Position numbers and translations under genes: made by a program | In this document: positions 32,128 through 41,088 of the stretch, one piece after another | How the letters are laid out: each line of letters starts with the position of its first letter | Position numbering within the stretch: position 1 is the stretch's first letter | Source of the DNA: Lachnospiraceae bacterium | Lineage (GTDB): Bacteria > Bacillota > Clostridia > Lachnospirales > Lachnospiraceae | NCBI GenBank assembly: GCA_028692975.1 | Contig: JAQUWF010000001.1 | Coordinates: forward strand, 78,308-142,307 | DNA length: 64,000 nucleotides | Direction of reading: 5' to 3' | The notes under the pieces: generated by a model | Databases searched by the model: none | Seen by the model: the letters and a program-made list of their open reading frames with translations, nothing else | Told to the model about the DNA's origin: nothing

Positions 32128-32556
32128 ATGCAAGAAGCGTATCCTGTTTTTATTAAACAGTATAAGAAAGAGTATTTGGTTTATGTGCCGGATATGGGGA
32201 TTTACACGGAAGGAAAAAGTATTGCGGATGCCATGGCTATGGCGCGGGATGCTATTGGGCTGAAAGGGATTGACCTGGAGGATGAAAAGTTTATGCTGCC
32301 GATTCCGTCTGATGAGAAACGGGCACGGGCGAAGGTGCTGTCCGATGCAGATGATACCTTTGATTATTCGGATGGGTATTATACACTGGTTGATGTGGAC
32401 TTTACAGAATATCGGAGAAAAATGGACAACAGGGCCGTGAAGAAGAATTGTACCATACCCTATCGTCTGTGTATGCAGGCGGAAAAGGCAGGAGTGAATT
32501 TTTCGAAACTTCTACAGGAAGCGTTACAGCAATATCTGGCCAAAATAAGAGAATAG
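32128..32556 (+). CDS. HicB-family antitoxin-like protein without HicA
   Basis: 142 residues (AGGAGG 8 nt before ATG 32128). The N-terminal half is the HicB partial RNase-H-like fold (YPVFIKQYKKEYLVYVPDM, GIYTEGKSIADAMAMARDAIGL); the C-terminal part is a ribbon-helix-helix (CTIPYRLCMQAEKAGVNFSKLLQEALQQYL) for DNA binding. HicB normally neutralises the HicA mRNase; no HicA-size ORF lies on either side, so this is an orphan, possibly a plain autoregulator. Confidence 0.85.
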   Translation: MQEAYPVFIKQYKKEYLVYVPDMGIYTEGKSIADAMAMARDAIGLKGIDLEDEKFMLPIPSDEKRARAKVLSDADDTFDYSDGYYTLVDVDFTEYRRKMDNRAVKKNCTIPYRLCMQAEKAGVNFSKLLQEALQQYLAKIRE

Positions 32557-32580
32557 AGTAAGAGGAAGAAGGTTATCCAA

Positions 32581-33063
32581 ATGCAGCAAATACATGAATT
32601 TCAACCAATTTATAATGCAAAATCAAAGATACTGATTCTGGGGACGTTTCCTTCGGTGAAGTCGCGGGAGCAGCACTTTTATTATGGGCATCCCCAGAAC
32701 CGGTTTTGGAAGGTGCTGGCGGCGATTTGCGAGTGTGCGGTGCCGCAGACTATTGAGGAGAAAAAACAAATGCTGCTGGAACATGGGATCGCTATCTGGG
32801 ACGTGATCGCCAGCTGCGATATTGTGGGGTCCAGTGACAGCAGTATTAAAAATGTGATCCCGGCGGATTTGTCTGTGATCCTGGAGCATGCGCCTATCCG
32901 GCAGATTTATGCCAATGGAAATAAGGCACGGGATTTGTATGAAAAATATGCAAAAGAAAAGACCGGACTGGGTATCAAGGGGCTTCCCTCCACCAGTCCG
33001 GCCAATGCGTCCTATTCTCTGGAAAAATTAATCACATGCTGGTCATGTATCAAGTCAGAATAA
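32581..33063 (+). CDS. DNA-deoxyinosine glycosylase (uracil-DNA glycosylase superfamily)
   Basis: 160 residues. The N-terminus has I-L-I-L-G-T-F-P-S-V-K-S-R and FYYGHPQNRFWKVL, and the C-terminus GLPSTSPANASYSLEKLI, the two active-site blocks of the MUG-like hypoxanthine/uracil glycosylases that remove deaminated bases. Length is normal. It follows the hicB gene by 24 bp and converges with the next gene with no gap. A fragment of the same gene occurs 2 kb upstream. Confidence 0.9.
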   Translation: MQQIHEFQPIYNAKSKILILGTFPSVKSREQHFYYGHPQNRFWKVLAAICECAVPQTIEEKKQMLLEHGIAIWDVIASCDIVGSSDSSIKNVIPADLSVILEHAPIRQIYANGNKARDLYEKYAKEKTGLGIKGLPSTSPANASYSLEKLITCWSCIKSE

Positions 33064-33504
33064 TCAGTCATGTAACATATCCTCTAAAATCTCACATGCA
33101 GAAACCACCAGTTTTGGACAGACACTCATGAGAAGCCCCTTTTCCATGATAATTTTCATCTGCGCTGGATCAGACAGATCGTATCCCAGGATTTCTTTAC
33201 AGACCAGGCTCTCATTTGCCGCTGCAAAACGTTCTTCGAATTCAGCTTTCTTCGCCAGAAAAGCCTGCTTGGTATCCTGATCGCCGGGCTTGCAGTTGCC
33301 GTATTTTGCGCCCAATGCCATGAGCGCTCCGGTCACACAGCCACAGGTCTGCCCATGCCACATACCGCCACCGAAACCAGCCGCCAATTTCTTCGCTGCA
33401 TCTTCATCCATGCCGATAGCAGGTGCACACGCCCCAAGAACTGCCTGCGAACAATCAATACCAGTCTGAAAGCCTTCTCTTGCTTTGTCTTCTGTCATAT
33501 TCAT
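33064..33504 (-). CDS. C_GCAxxG_C_C family protein
   Basis: 146 residues from ATG 33504 (AAGGAG about 7 nt upstream). Contains the family cysteines: C in DCSQAVLGAC, GFGGGMWHGQTCGCVTGALMALG and later single cysteines (VCKEIL, SVCPKLVVSACEIL). This family of anaerobes probably binds a metal or redox cofactor but its function is unknown; members often sit near redox genes. It has its own consensus promoter and stands alone. Confidence 0.85.
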   Translation of the reverse strand: MNMTEDKAREGFQTGIDCSQAVLGACAPAIGMDEDAAKKLAAGFGGGMWHGQTCGCVTGALMALGAKYGNCKPGDQDTKQAFLAKKAEFEERFAAANESLVCKEILGYDLSDPAQMKIIMEKGLLMSVCPKLVVSACEILEDMLHD

Positions 33505-33547
33505 AGTTCTCTCCTTTTTTAATAGATGATGTCTAGTATTTGACTCC

Positions 33548-33576
33548 ATTATAGGAGCCTTATTGAATTAAGTCAA
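33548..33576 (-). promoter_or_regulatory. promoter of the C_GCAxxG_C_C gene
   Basis: Minus strand TTGACT (33576-33571), 17 bp, TATAAT (33553-33548), 44 bp before the start codon. Confidence 0.85.
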
Positions 33577-33977
33577 ATACATTTCGGGATAACATTTCAG
33601 GAGCACTTTCTCCAGTTTTTGGAATAGCAGGTATAGTGGTAATAATTGTATATAAGAAGAAAAATAATATTTTTGTTATATAGGATCTGCATAAAATATG
33701 TGCGTTAAAATATAAAAATAGACCGAATTGTAACAATGGAACAATTATTTGAGCGTGAAGTGGAGTGCTTATCATTTGCAGTAAATAAATAATGTACAAA
33801 GTGAAGGTAAATATAATGCAATATTAGTGAAATATAATCCTACTTCTTAAATTGGATTTCCTGTATAATAAATAGTGAATATACACAAAAAAATAGAATA
33901 TTCATAAACGAATTAAACGATTTGCACAAATTTAAATGTGGGATCTTGTAAAATATAGAGAATAAAGGGAAATTGCC
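33577..33977. other. AT-rich 400-bp gap, possible decayed surface-protein end
   Basis: No complete gene. On + around 33600-33683 a frame reads a Gly/Ala/Val hydrophobic helix followed by KKK and a short tail, like the end of a wall-anchored protein, but it has no start. The rest is very AT-rich and should include the promoter of the kinase operon, though no clear -35/-10 pair stands out. Confidence 0.35.
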
Positions 33978-35714
33978 ATGCGAAAAAACTTTATCAGTAG
34001 ACACATGGAAAACATGAAAAGCCTATTCGGGAAAAATAATGGAAGCGGTAAGAAATCTTTGCAGGCACAACTGACAAAGATTATTATCCTGTCCTGCTTG
34101 TTTGCAGTTGCTGTACAGGGAATCGTAATGATTACGATGCTGTTTACTTCTTACGTCAGGCAGGAGCGGGAGGATACGGAATATATAATAGAGAGCGCCA
34201 ACAGTAAGGCGGCTGGATACGTACAGTTTTTGGAGGATACGATCATATCTATACGCAATAGCAGGGGATTGAAAGATTTCTTTTACGGTTCTTCTTATGA
34301 TAAAGAAGTGGCGGTTTCACAATTGGTGGATGATGCGAATCTTTTTGCCGAGAAAAACAGGGTGAATGCCCAGTATCCGTTTCTGGAAAAGGTGTATGTG
34401 TACAACAATGCCGCTGACTGCATTGAGGATATTTATTTCCCCGGCACTGTGGTACAGAAGCAGGAAATGCAGAAATTTTACGCATCCATGAAAAAGGACT
34501 TTGAGGCACAAGACAGGCAGTTTTATTTTGTGGTGGATGAGGATTCTGTAAGTGTGTGCATGCATTTATATGACGAGGAAATGGCTGTTATGGGCGTGTG
34601 CATTGCAGTAATGAATCGTGGAGGGATGGAGAGCCTCTTTGACACTCTGGAAAAATACAAGCAGTATTCTTGGAGTATTGAGCAGGGAGATGAACTGCTG
34701 GTAGGGGCGAATACCTTCCAGAACGGATATGGTGAGGCAAAGGCCATTACAAACCAAATCGAGTGCGGATTTTCAATGACCATGAAGGTTGCTGTATCAA
34801 AGTCTCAGATGTACGAATCTCTTACCAAGACAATACTGGTTTTGGTTACTCTATCTATTTTCATGGTATTAGGAAGTGTCGTGCTCTCCAGTGCGCTGGC
34901 GTATCGTTTTGTAAGGCCGCTGCACACGGTGGCAGATAAAATCAAGCAGGTTGGAAAAGGAGATTTCCAGACGAAACTGGAGACCTACGACACGGAAGAA
35001 TTGAATAATATCAGCGAGACTTTTAACGACATGACGGATAAGATCAACCAGTTGATTACACAGGTGTATGAGAATCAGCTGCTGGCCAAGCAGGCACAGA
35101 TCCAATACCTACAGGCACAGATCAACCCACATTTTATGTTCAATGTCCTATCCATGATCCGTTTTAAGGCAGTTGCGAATCAGGATGAGGAAGTGCAGAA
35201 GATGATATATATGCTCTCGAAACTTCTGCAGGGGAAAATCTTCCGTAAAGATGAAATACTGATTCATTTACAGGAAGAAATGGAACTGGTGGATTTTTAC
35301 CTGTATCTGCAGAGTGGAAGATTCGGCAACAAAATATCCTATGAAATCAATTATGGGGCAGATGATCTGGAGGAACTGATGGATTTTCGTGTGCCGAGGC
35401 TGAGCATCGAGCCAATCGTGGAAAATGCGGTCTGCCATGGTCTTGAGCCCAAAGAAGGGGATGGGCATATCTGCGTGAATATCAGCGTTTCCGACGCGTT
35501 GTATATCGAGGTGACGGACAACGGTGTCGGTTTTAACATGGAAAATGTAGAAAAACAGGCAGATAAAGAGGACCATAGCCATATGGGAATCATAAATACA
35601 CGGAAAATGATCCACAATCTCTGTGGAGAAGCATATGGCATTACAGTTTCCAGTAAAGAGAAAGTGGGCACGACGGTCATCATCCGGCTCCCCATCGAGA
35701 GGAATAATCTTTAG
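33978..35714 (+). CDS. YesM-type sensor histidine kinase (glycan locus)
   Basis: 578 residues: TM1 about 32-56, an extracytoplasmic sensor to about 275, TM2 about 277-305, a HAMP linker (R-P-L-H-T-V-A-D-K-I), then the His_kinase domain with QAQINPHFMFNVLSMI carrying the phospho-His and an HATPase_c end (VENAVCHGLEP, VTDNGVGF, GMIN-like MGIINTRKMI). YesM-family kinases sense oligosaccharides, often through binding proteins. Partner regulator and an extra binding lipoprotein follow directly; the transporter and glycosidase genes downstream are the likely targets. Confidence 0.92.
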   Translation: MRKNFISRHMENMKSLFGKNNGSGKKSLQAQLTKIIILSCLFAVAVQGIVMITMLFTSYVRQEREDTEYIIESANSKAAGYVQFLEDTIISIRNSRGLKDFFYGSSYDKEVAVSQLVDDANLFAEKNRVNAQYPFLEKVYVYNNAADCIEDIYFPGTVVQKQEMQKFYASMKKDFEAQDRQFYFVVDEDSVSVCMHLYDEEMAVMGVCIAVMNRGGMESLFDTLEKYKQYSWSIEQGDELLVGANTFQNGYGEAKAITNQIECGFSMTMKVAVSKSQMYESLTKTILVLVTLSIFMVLGSVVLSSALAYRFVRPLHTVADKIKQVGKGDFQTKLETYDTEELNNISETFNDMTDKINQLITQVYENQLLAKQAQIQYLQAQINPHFMFNVLSMIRFKAVANQDEEVQKMIYMLSKLLQGKIFRKDEILIHLQEEMELVDFYLYLQSGRFGNKISYEINYGADDLEELMDFRVPRLSIEPIVENAVCHGLEPKEGDGHICVNISVSDALYIEVTDNGVGFNMENVEKQADKEDHSHMGIINTRKMIHNLCGEAYGITVSSKEKVGTTVIIRLPIERNNL

Positions 35715-35733
35715 GAAAGGTGCGGATAGGAAT

Positions 35734-36462
35734 ATGTGGAAAGTAATGATTGCAGATGATGAAAACTATATTAATGATGCATTGCAAACTCTGGTACCCT
35801 GGGGAAAAATGGGCTGTGAACTCGTATATTGTGCAAAAAACGGGCACGAACTTATTGAACATATCGACGAAAAGAAGCCGGACATCGTGATTACAGATAT
35901 ACGTATGCCGCTGGTGGATGGCCTGCAGGTGGCAAAATACGTTTACGAGAATCTGAAAACAACCTGCGTTATTATTCTGTCAGCCTATTCGGATTTTGAA
36001 TATGCCCAGGAGGCTATGCGGTACGATGTGGGCGATTACGTAGTGAAAACTGCCATGATTGAGGATATTCCAATAGCAGTAAAAAGAGCAATTGAAAAAT
36101 TGACGCGTTACAAAAAGCGCGATGGTGAGGCGGCTGAAGAGCAACCGGAAGATATTCTGGGCAAAGTGCAGGCATATATTCAGCAGAACTATATGAAGAA
36201 GATCACTTTGACCGACATAGCGGAAGAGGTACATGCAAATCGCAGTTACTTGAGCCGATTGTATAAAAATAAAACCGGAAAAAACATGTTTGATGTGATT
36301 AATATCATGAAGCTGGAAAAGGCAAAAGAATATATTGGAAGAGGCAAAAAAATCTATGAAACGGCAGAACTGGTAGGCTTTGATGACGTGGCCTACTTTT
36401 CCAGAGTGTTTAAAAAATACGAAGGTTATACGCCTAAGGAATATGACAAGAATTGCAGATAG
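35734..36462 (+). CDS. YesN-type response regulator with AraC DNA-binding domain (glycan locus)
   Basis: 242 residues from ATG 35734, 19 bp after the kinase. The receiver has the acidic pair DDE near residue 9, the phospho-Asp in IVITDIRMP, and S/K in LSAYSDFEYA and VVKTA. The C-terminal AraC domain follows (KITLTDIAEEVHANRSYLSRLYKNKTGK and GFDDVAYFSRVFKKYEGYTPKEY). At 242 residues it is the short form without the long middle linker of many YesN proteins. It should activate the ABC transporter/glycosidase genes starting at 37874. Confidence 0.92.
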   Translation: MWKVMIADDENYINDALQTLVPWGKMGCELVYCAKNGHELIEHIDEKKPDIVITDIRMPLVDGLQVAKYVYENLKTTCVIILSAYSDFEYAQEAMRYDVGDYVVKTAMIEDIPIAVKRAIEKLTRYKKRDGEAAEEQPEDILGKVQAYIQQNYMKKITLTDIAEEVHANRSYLSRLYKNKTGKNMFDVINIMKLEKAKEYIGRGKKIYETAELVGFDDVAYFSRVFKKYEGYTPKEYDKNCR

Positions 36463-36471
36463 AGGATGAAA

Positions 36472-37764
36472 ATGAAAAAGCAAACAGTGATTAAAAGGGA
36501 AAATAATAAGACAAAGTATTTTTACCGATTGGGATTTGTTCTCGTACTTGTATTATTATTTATGCAGAGCGGGTGTGCCAGTAAAGAAACAGAGGCTACA
36601 GAACTTACACTGATACATGGATGGGGGAGCACGGAGAGTGATCACGTGGCTATGCGGCAGATCTATGAAGATTTTGAAAAAGAGAATCCAGATATTCAAC
36701 TGAATCTTGTGTCTATGCCCAATTCAGAGGATGTGATTGGTAAGGCGGGCGATATGATTTCCGTTGGGAAGATACCGGATATCATTTTTACTGGTGGATC
36801 GGGTACGGATTCTGTCTATCAGTTTATGGTTGATCACGATTATGCGCTGGATTTGATGCCCTATGTGGAGGCAGATGAAACACTTCGGCAAGATATAGCT
36901 GATTCGACCCTGGATTATTGGAAAATGAAGGATGGAGGGCTTTACACTATTTCGGATGTACTTCTTATGTCAGGGTATTGGTACAATGAAGATATTTTCA
37001 ATGAGGCGGGGGTGCAGGAGCCACCGAAGACATGGGATGATTTTTTGAAAGCATGTGAAAAAATACAGAACTGGGCGAGGGATGAGCGAAAGGAAGTCAT
37101 TCCGGTCATGTTGGATACGGATCATGTCCTGTATCTGACGGATACACTGCTGGCCAGCGAGGATGCATTGGATATTATTGAGACGGACCACGTCCAGGCT
37201 CGTACAGAGGAATTTGGCTATGCCTTGGGTATGCTGAAATCCATCTATGAGTATTCGAAAAATGTGGAGAACAATTACACCTACCGTGACACTCTGCAAA
37301 GTTTTAATAATGGAAATACGGCGTTTTATATGAATGGCGTATGGGCAAATTCTATGATTAATGCAGATATGAATGTGAAATATGCGGCTTTTCCGTCTAA
37401 AGATGGAAGCAGCATTGCCTGTATTTCGTCCAATGTCGGATATATCCTTGGGAAAACAGGGGATGCAAAGAGGACAGATGCAGCTATAAGGTTCATCAAA
37501 TACATGCTCAGTGATGAAGTGCAGAAGCGGATTCTGGAAGAGACGGGACAGATTCCCTCCAGCCCGGCTATTGAGCTCAGTGATTTTGAGGAGACAAACC
37601 AACGATTCTATCAGGCGGTAGAGTGCATGCTCTCCGCTGATAAAACAATTAATACACCGGTTAATATATGGAGCAGTAAATTGAGCAATATGTATACCAG
37701 AAACATAGCGGATTATCTCAATGATAAAATAACGACGGAAACACTAATAGAAACGTTAGAATAA
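36472..37764 (+). CDS. extra solute-binding lipoprotein in the two-component operon
   Basis: 430 residues from ATG 36472 (AGAGG 6 nt upstream; ATG 36466 abuts the ribosome site). After a basic N-terminus and helix comes the lipobox MQSGC (C35). The fold is family-1 extracellular solute-binding protein (LTLIHGWGSTESDHVAMRQIYEDFEKENPDIQLNLV, later AFYMNGVWANSMI). It resembles the transporter's own binding protein (37874) in layout but is transcribed with the kinase and regulator, so it is probably a sensing partner that presents sugar to the kinase; that role is inference. Confidence 0.85.
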   Translation: MKKQTVIKRENNKTKYFYRLGFVLVLVLLFMQSGCASKETEATELTLIHGWGSTESDHVAMRQIYEDFEKENPDIQLNLVSMPNSEDVIGKAGDMISVGKIPDIIFTGGSGTDSVYQFMVDHDYALDLMPYVEADETLRQDIADSTLDYWKMKDGGLYTISDVLLMSGYWYNEDIFNEAGVQEPPKTWDDFLKACEKIQNWARDERKEVIPVMLDTDHVLYLTDTLLASEDALDIIETDHVQARTEEFGYALGMLKSIYEYSKNVENNYTYRDTLQSFNNGNTAFYMNGVWANSMINADMNVKYAAFPSKDGSSIACISSNVGYILGKTGDAKRTDAAIRFIKYMLSDEVQKRILEETGQIPSSPAIELSDFEETNQRFYQAVECMLSADKTINTPVNIWSSKLSNMYTRNIADYLNDKITTETLIETLE

Positions 37765-37873
37765 TTGTACAAAATGTCAATAAAATCTAATTTTAGGTAA
37801 ACAGAATTCATGGAGAAAAATCCTCCCATATGCGATTATATATCTATCAAATAAACACAAGGGAGGAAAAAGA

Positions 37874-39235
37874 ATGAAGAAGAAAGTATTATCAATGATT
37901 CTGGCAACCGCAATGGTGGCGACCATGGTAGCAGGATGCGGTAACAAGGACGCGGGCACGGATACTGCTTCAGAGGGAAAAGAAACGACGACAGAGACTA
38001 CAAAGGCTGAAGAGAAGACAGACACAAAGGATGAGGGAACGGGTGGGAAAGAGAAGCTTACTTTCTATCATGCATATTATCACGATGAAGCGACCTGGCC
38101 TGCAGCAGTGGCCATGAGAGAAATTTATCAGGAATTCGCCGATGCACATGCCAATGACGACTGTACCTTTGAGGCGGTCCCGGTAGAAGATGTAACTGAA
38201 CTGGCGACCAATGAACTAGCTGGCGGGACATTCCCGAACATGGTGGATTTTGCAGGAATGGAAGTACCACTTGCAGCCATCTCTCAAGGACTTGTATTAG
38301 ATATGAAGGATTATATTGATAAAGAAGGGCTGGAAAGTAAGGTTGGTATCAATTACACCATGAACCAGGTGGACGGAAAGATCTATACGGTGCATGACCA
38401 GCTGACTACGCTGGGCTTATGGTACAATGCAGACCTCTATGAGGCAGCTGGCGCGACCACACCGGATACCTGGACGAATTATGAGGATATGGCGGCAGCC
38501 ATGAATGCCATCACGACTTACGGAAGCTCAAAAGGCATTTACGCATATAGTGCAGGACAGGGATCCATCCGTCTCTTTAATGCCTACATGGGACTTCTGA
38601 ACAAAGAGTATGCGTCTGGAGCATTGACAGCGGACATCATTAATTCTGATGAGTTTGCTACTGCATTCAAAGCCATCGCGGCTATGGACCAGGCAAACGG
38701 CTCTGCAAACACTTCTGACGATGTTGGAAGTTTCTCCAGTGATGTTACCAGCGGACTCTGCGCGACCTTCTTAAACGGTGTATGGGGCGCAGGCAGCTTC
38801 ACTGATACAGACATAAACATGAAACCGGCTATCTATCCGGGAAATGTTTCCCTTTCTGCACCGGGCGGCGGACTGACCATCGCTGCTGACTTATCTGATG
38901 CACAGAAGGCACTGGCACTTGAATTCGTAAAATACATGACAAGCGACGAAGTTCAGCAGAAGATATTCCTTGAGATCAACGCAAACCCATGCAACACGGA
39001 TCTGGACCTAACTGCACTTGCAGAGGGAAGCGACAATGCGACTGTAAAACTTCTGGCGGAGGCATGCTCTCTTGCAAACTCTGCAAAGACTATCGTTTCA
39101 ACAACCAACTATGTATGGGGTGCTGATGTTCAGACTGCGATTATCAATAAGTTAATTGAGTGCTCTGTAAGTGGTACTGATATTGATGCGAAACTGGCAG
39201 AATTACAGGGAGAATTAGTGGCACTGATCGGCTAA
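37874..39235 (+). CDS. sugar ABC transporter substrate-binding lipoprotein (glycan locus)
   Basis: 453 residues with lipobox MVAGC (C22) and a Thr/Glu/Lys-rich linker before the binding domain (LTFYHAYYHDEATWPAAVAMREIYQEF; NGVWGAGSFTDTDINMKPAIYPG). Family-1 binding proteins of this size bind oligosaccharides. GGGAGG precedes the start. A strong terminator directly after the gene should keep its expression above that of the permeases. No ATPase gene is in the cluster, so a shared MsmK-type ATPase elsewhere is expected. Confidence 0.92.
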   Translation: MKKKVLSMILATAMVATMVAGCGNKDAGTDTASEGKETTTETTKAEEKTDTKDEGTGGKEKLTFYHAYYHDEATWPAAVAMREIYQEFADAHANDDCTFEAVPVEDVTELATNELAGGTFPNMVDFAGMEVPLAAISQGLVLDMKDYIDKEGLESKVGINYTMNQVDGKIYTVHDQLTTLGLWYNADLYEAAGATTPDTWTNYEDMAAAMNAITTYGSSKGIYAYSAGQGSIRLFNAYMGLLNKEYASGALTADIINSDEFATAFKAIAAMDQANGSANTSDDVGSFSSDVTSGLCATFLNGVWGAGSFTDTDINMKPAIYPGNVSLSAPGGGLTIAADLSDAQKALALEFVKYMTSDEVQQKIFLEINANPCNTDLDLTALAEGSDNATVKLLAEACSLANSAKTIVSTTNYVWGADVQTAIINKLIECSVSGTDIDAKLAELQGELVALIG

Positions 39236-39243
39236 CGAAAAGG

Positions 39244-39290
39244 AACAGGACATCTTCGTACCCCTGCGGTAGGACATGTCCTGTTTTTTT
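39244..39290 (+). terminator. partial terminator between binding protein and permeases
   Basis: AACAGGACAT (39244-39253) pairs with ATGTCCTGTT (39276-39285), then T to 39290. It lies between two genes of one operon and likely lowers permease expression relative to the binding protein. Confidence 0.9.
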
Positions 39291-39317
39291 GCCAAAAGAC
39301 CAAAAAAGGAGGGCCTT

Positions 39318-40232
39318 ATGAACATAAAAGCAAGACGAACCTTATTCATTACTCTGTTTTTACTGCCGACCTGTATCTGCTTTCTGGTATTTTATGCATA
39401 CCCGATCTTACAGATACTGGCGACATCTTTTTGCCAGTGGGACTATACCAATATGACCAGCCCAAAGCTGCTTCCCATGAATGACCTGTTTGCCAACTAT
39501 AAATACATATTTCGGGAATACCCATATTTCTGGGAAGCACTACGGAATTCACTGGGTTGGGCGCTGGTAGGCGTGTGCATCCAGGTGCCGCTAACGCTGG
39601 TGGTTTCCATCGTGCTGTCGAAGGGTCTGAAGGGGTCAAGATTCGCAAGGAACGTTTACATCATTCCCAGCGTCATCTCCAGCGCGGCCATGGGACTTAT
39701 CTTCCTGCAGCTGTATAATGCGCGCTATGGCCCGATCCAGCAGATTATCCAGATGTTCAAACCCGGCTATACCGAGAATATCCTTCTGGTGCCTGGCGTG
39801 AATTTTTGGGCTATCGTGTGCGCCTATGTCTTCTTCTGCGGAACAACGACTATAATGCTGCTGGGGCAGATCCATGCGATCCCGGCAGAACTGTATGAGG
39901 CGGCCAAAATCGACGGCGCAAAGGGACTGAAAAGGGAACTCTATATCACGATCCCGCTGGTGAAGCCGACCATAAAGACGGTAACGACCCTGGCGGCCAC
40001 ATCTGGATTCCTTCTCTATAATGAAGTGTTCTTCCTGACCAATGGTGCAGCGGGGACAAAGTCCATCAGTTATATCATCCGTGAACTGGCCATTACCAGC
40101 ACCAGGACACAGTACGCCAGAGCGAATACTATAGGCGTTGTCCAGATCTTCATAGGACTGATTCTGGTTTCTATCATTAACTTCGTGTTTTCTTTAGAAA
40201 AGCGTTCACATAGAAATGAGGTGGGCAGATAA
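39318..40232 (+). CDS. sugar ABC transporter permease 1 (MalF/UgpA-like)
   Basis: 304 residues from ATG 39318 (AAAGGAGGG upstream). About six membrane helices, and the coupling loop EAAKIDGAKGLKRELYITIPLVKPT typical of carbohydrate uptake permeases. The start (RRTLFITLFLLPTCICFLVFYAYPILQILATSF) fits the UgpA/MalF class. Directly followed by permease 2 with no gap. Confidence 0.93.
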   Translation: MNIKARRTLFITLFLLPTCICFLVFYAYPILQILATSFCQWDYTNMTSPKLLPMNDLFANYKYIFREYPYFWEALRNSLGWALVGVCIQVPLTLVVSIVLSKGLKGSRFARNVYIIPSVISSAAMGLIFLQLYNARYGPIQQIIQMFKPGYTENILLVPGVNFWAIVCAYVFFCGTTTIMLLGQIHAIPAELYEAAKIDGAKGLKRELYITIPLVKPTIKTVTTLAATSGFLLYNEVFFLTNGAAGTKSISYIIRELAITSTRTQYARANTIGVVQIFIGLILVSIINFVFSLEKRSHRNEVGR

Positions 40233-41084
40233 ATGAAAAAGATAAAAGAAAATAATCCAATGGGAGTACAAAAAGGAGAGGCGATATTTGGGTATATCGT
40301 ACTGGGGGTTATCTGTGTAATCGCCCTGTTCCCTATCATCTGGGTCGTTTTGGCTTCTTTCAAAGGAGATCTGCTGGCAGAGCCAGGATTTACACTGCCC
40401 AAGGCACTTGTCTTTGACGGGTACATAAAGGTGCTTACAAAACTGGGCATCTGGAAATATTTCCTGAACAGTGCAATTACGGCTACCTGTGGTGCGGTGC
40501 TCAGTATCATCATGCTGTCCATGTCTTCTTATATTATCGCAAGATTTCAGTTCAGAGGGAAGAAACTGATCACGGCCTGCCTGATGGCTACCATGTTCGT
40601 GCCCGTTTCAGCACTGACCTTCCCGGTTTATAACCTGATCAAAAATATGGGACTGTTTGATACCAGGCTGGGACTGATCTTTGTATACACCTGCAGTGGT
40701 ATTGCGATCAGTTTTATGGTGATCCGAAACTATTTCGCTACGATTCCGGTGGAACTGGAAGAGGCTGCAAGGATTGACGGCTGCACGTATGTACAGACCT
40801 TTGTAAAGATCATGTTTCCCATTGCAAGGCCTGGTATCTTCACGGCGGGAGTCCTTGCATGGCTGCAACTGTGGAATGAATTCTACTGGGGCTCGCTCCT
40901 TGTAATCGACCGTACGAAAATGACGGTTCCGGCAATCTTGTCGCAGTTCACCACGAGTTTTTCTACGGATTACAATGGATTACTTTCCGCGATCGTGGTT
41001 ATTATTATCCCTCCGGTGATTCTGTTCTGCTGCTGCAGCAAGTTCTTCATTGAAGCACTTTCCGGCGGTGCGGTAAAGGGGTGA
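40233..41084 (+). CDS. sugar ABC transporter permease 2 (MalG/UgpE-like)
   Basis: 283 residues, six helices, with the coupling loop EAARIDGCTYVQTFVKIMFPIARPG and the usual C-terminal end FIEALSGGAVKG of MalG-type proteins. It begins at the base after the permease 1 stop and is followed after 4 bp by the beta-helix glycosidase, so import and hydrolysis are linked. Confidence 0.94.
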   Translation: MKKIKENNPMGVQKGEAIFGYIVLGVICVIALFPIIWVVLASFKGDLLAEPGFTLPKALVFDGYIKVLTKLGIWKYFLNSAITATCGAVLSIIMLSMSSYIIARFQFRGKKLITACLMATMFVPVSALTFPVYNLIKNMGLFDTRLGLIFVYTCSGIAISFMVIRNYFATIPVELEEAARIDGCTYVQTFVKIMFPIARPGIFTAGVLAWLQLWNEFYWGSLLVIDRTKMTVPAILSQFTTSFSTDYNGLLSAIVVIIIPPVILFCCCSKFFIEALSGGAVKG

Positions 41085-41088
41085 TTCC

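Noticed and set aside
33560..33799. 79-codon minus-strand ORF with a PKTGE string, like a sortase motif
   Set aside because: The string is not followed by a hydrophobic helix and basic tail in that frame; AT-rich gap, no ribosome site, and it overlaps the promoter of the C_GCAxxG_C_C gene.
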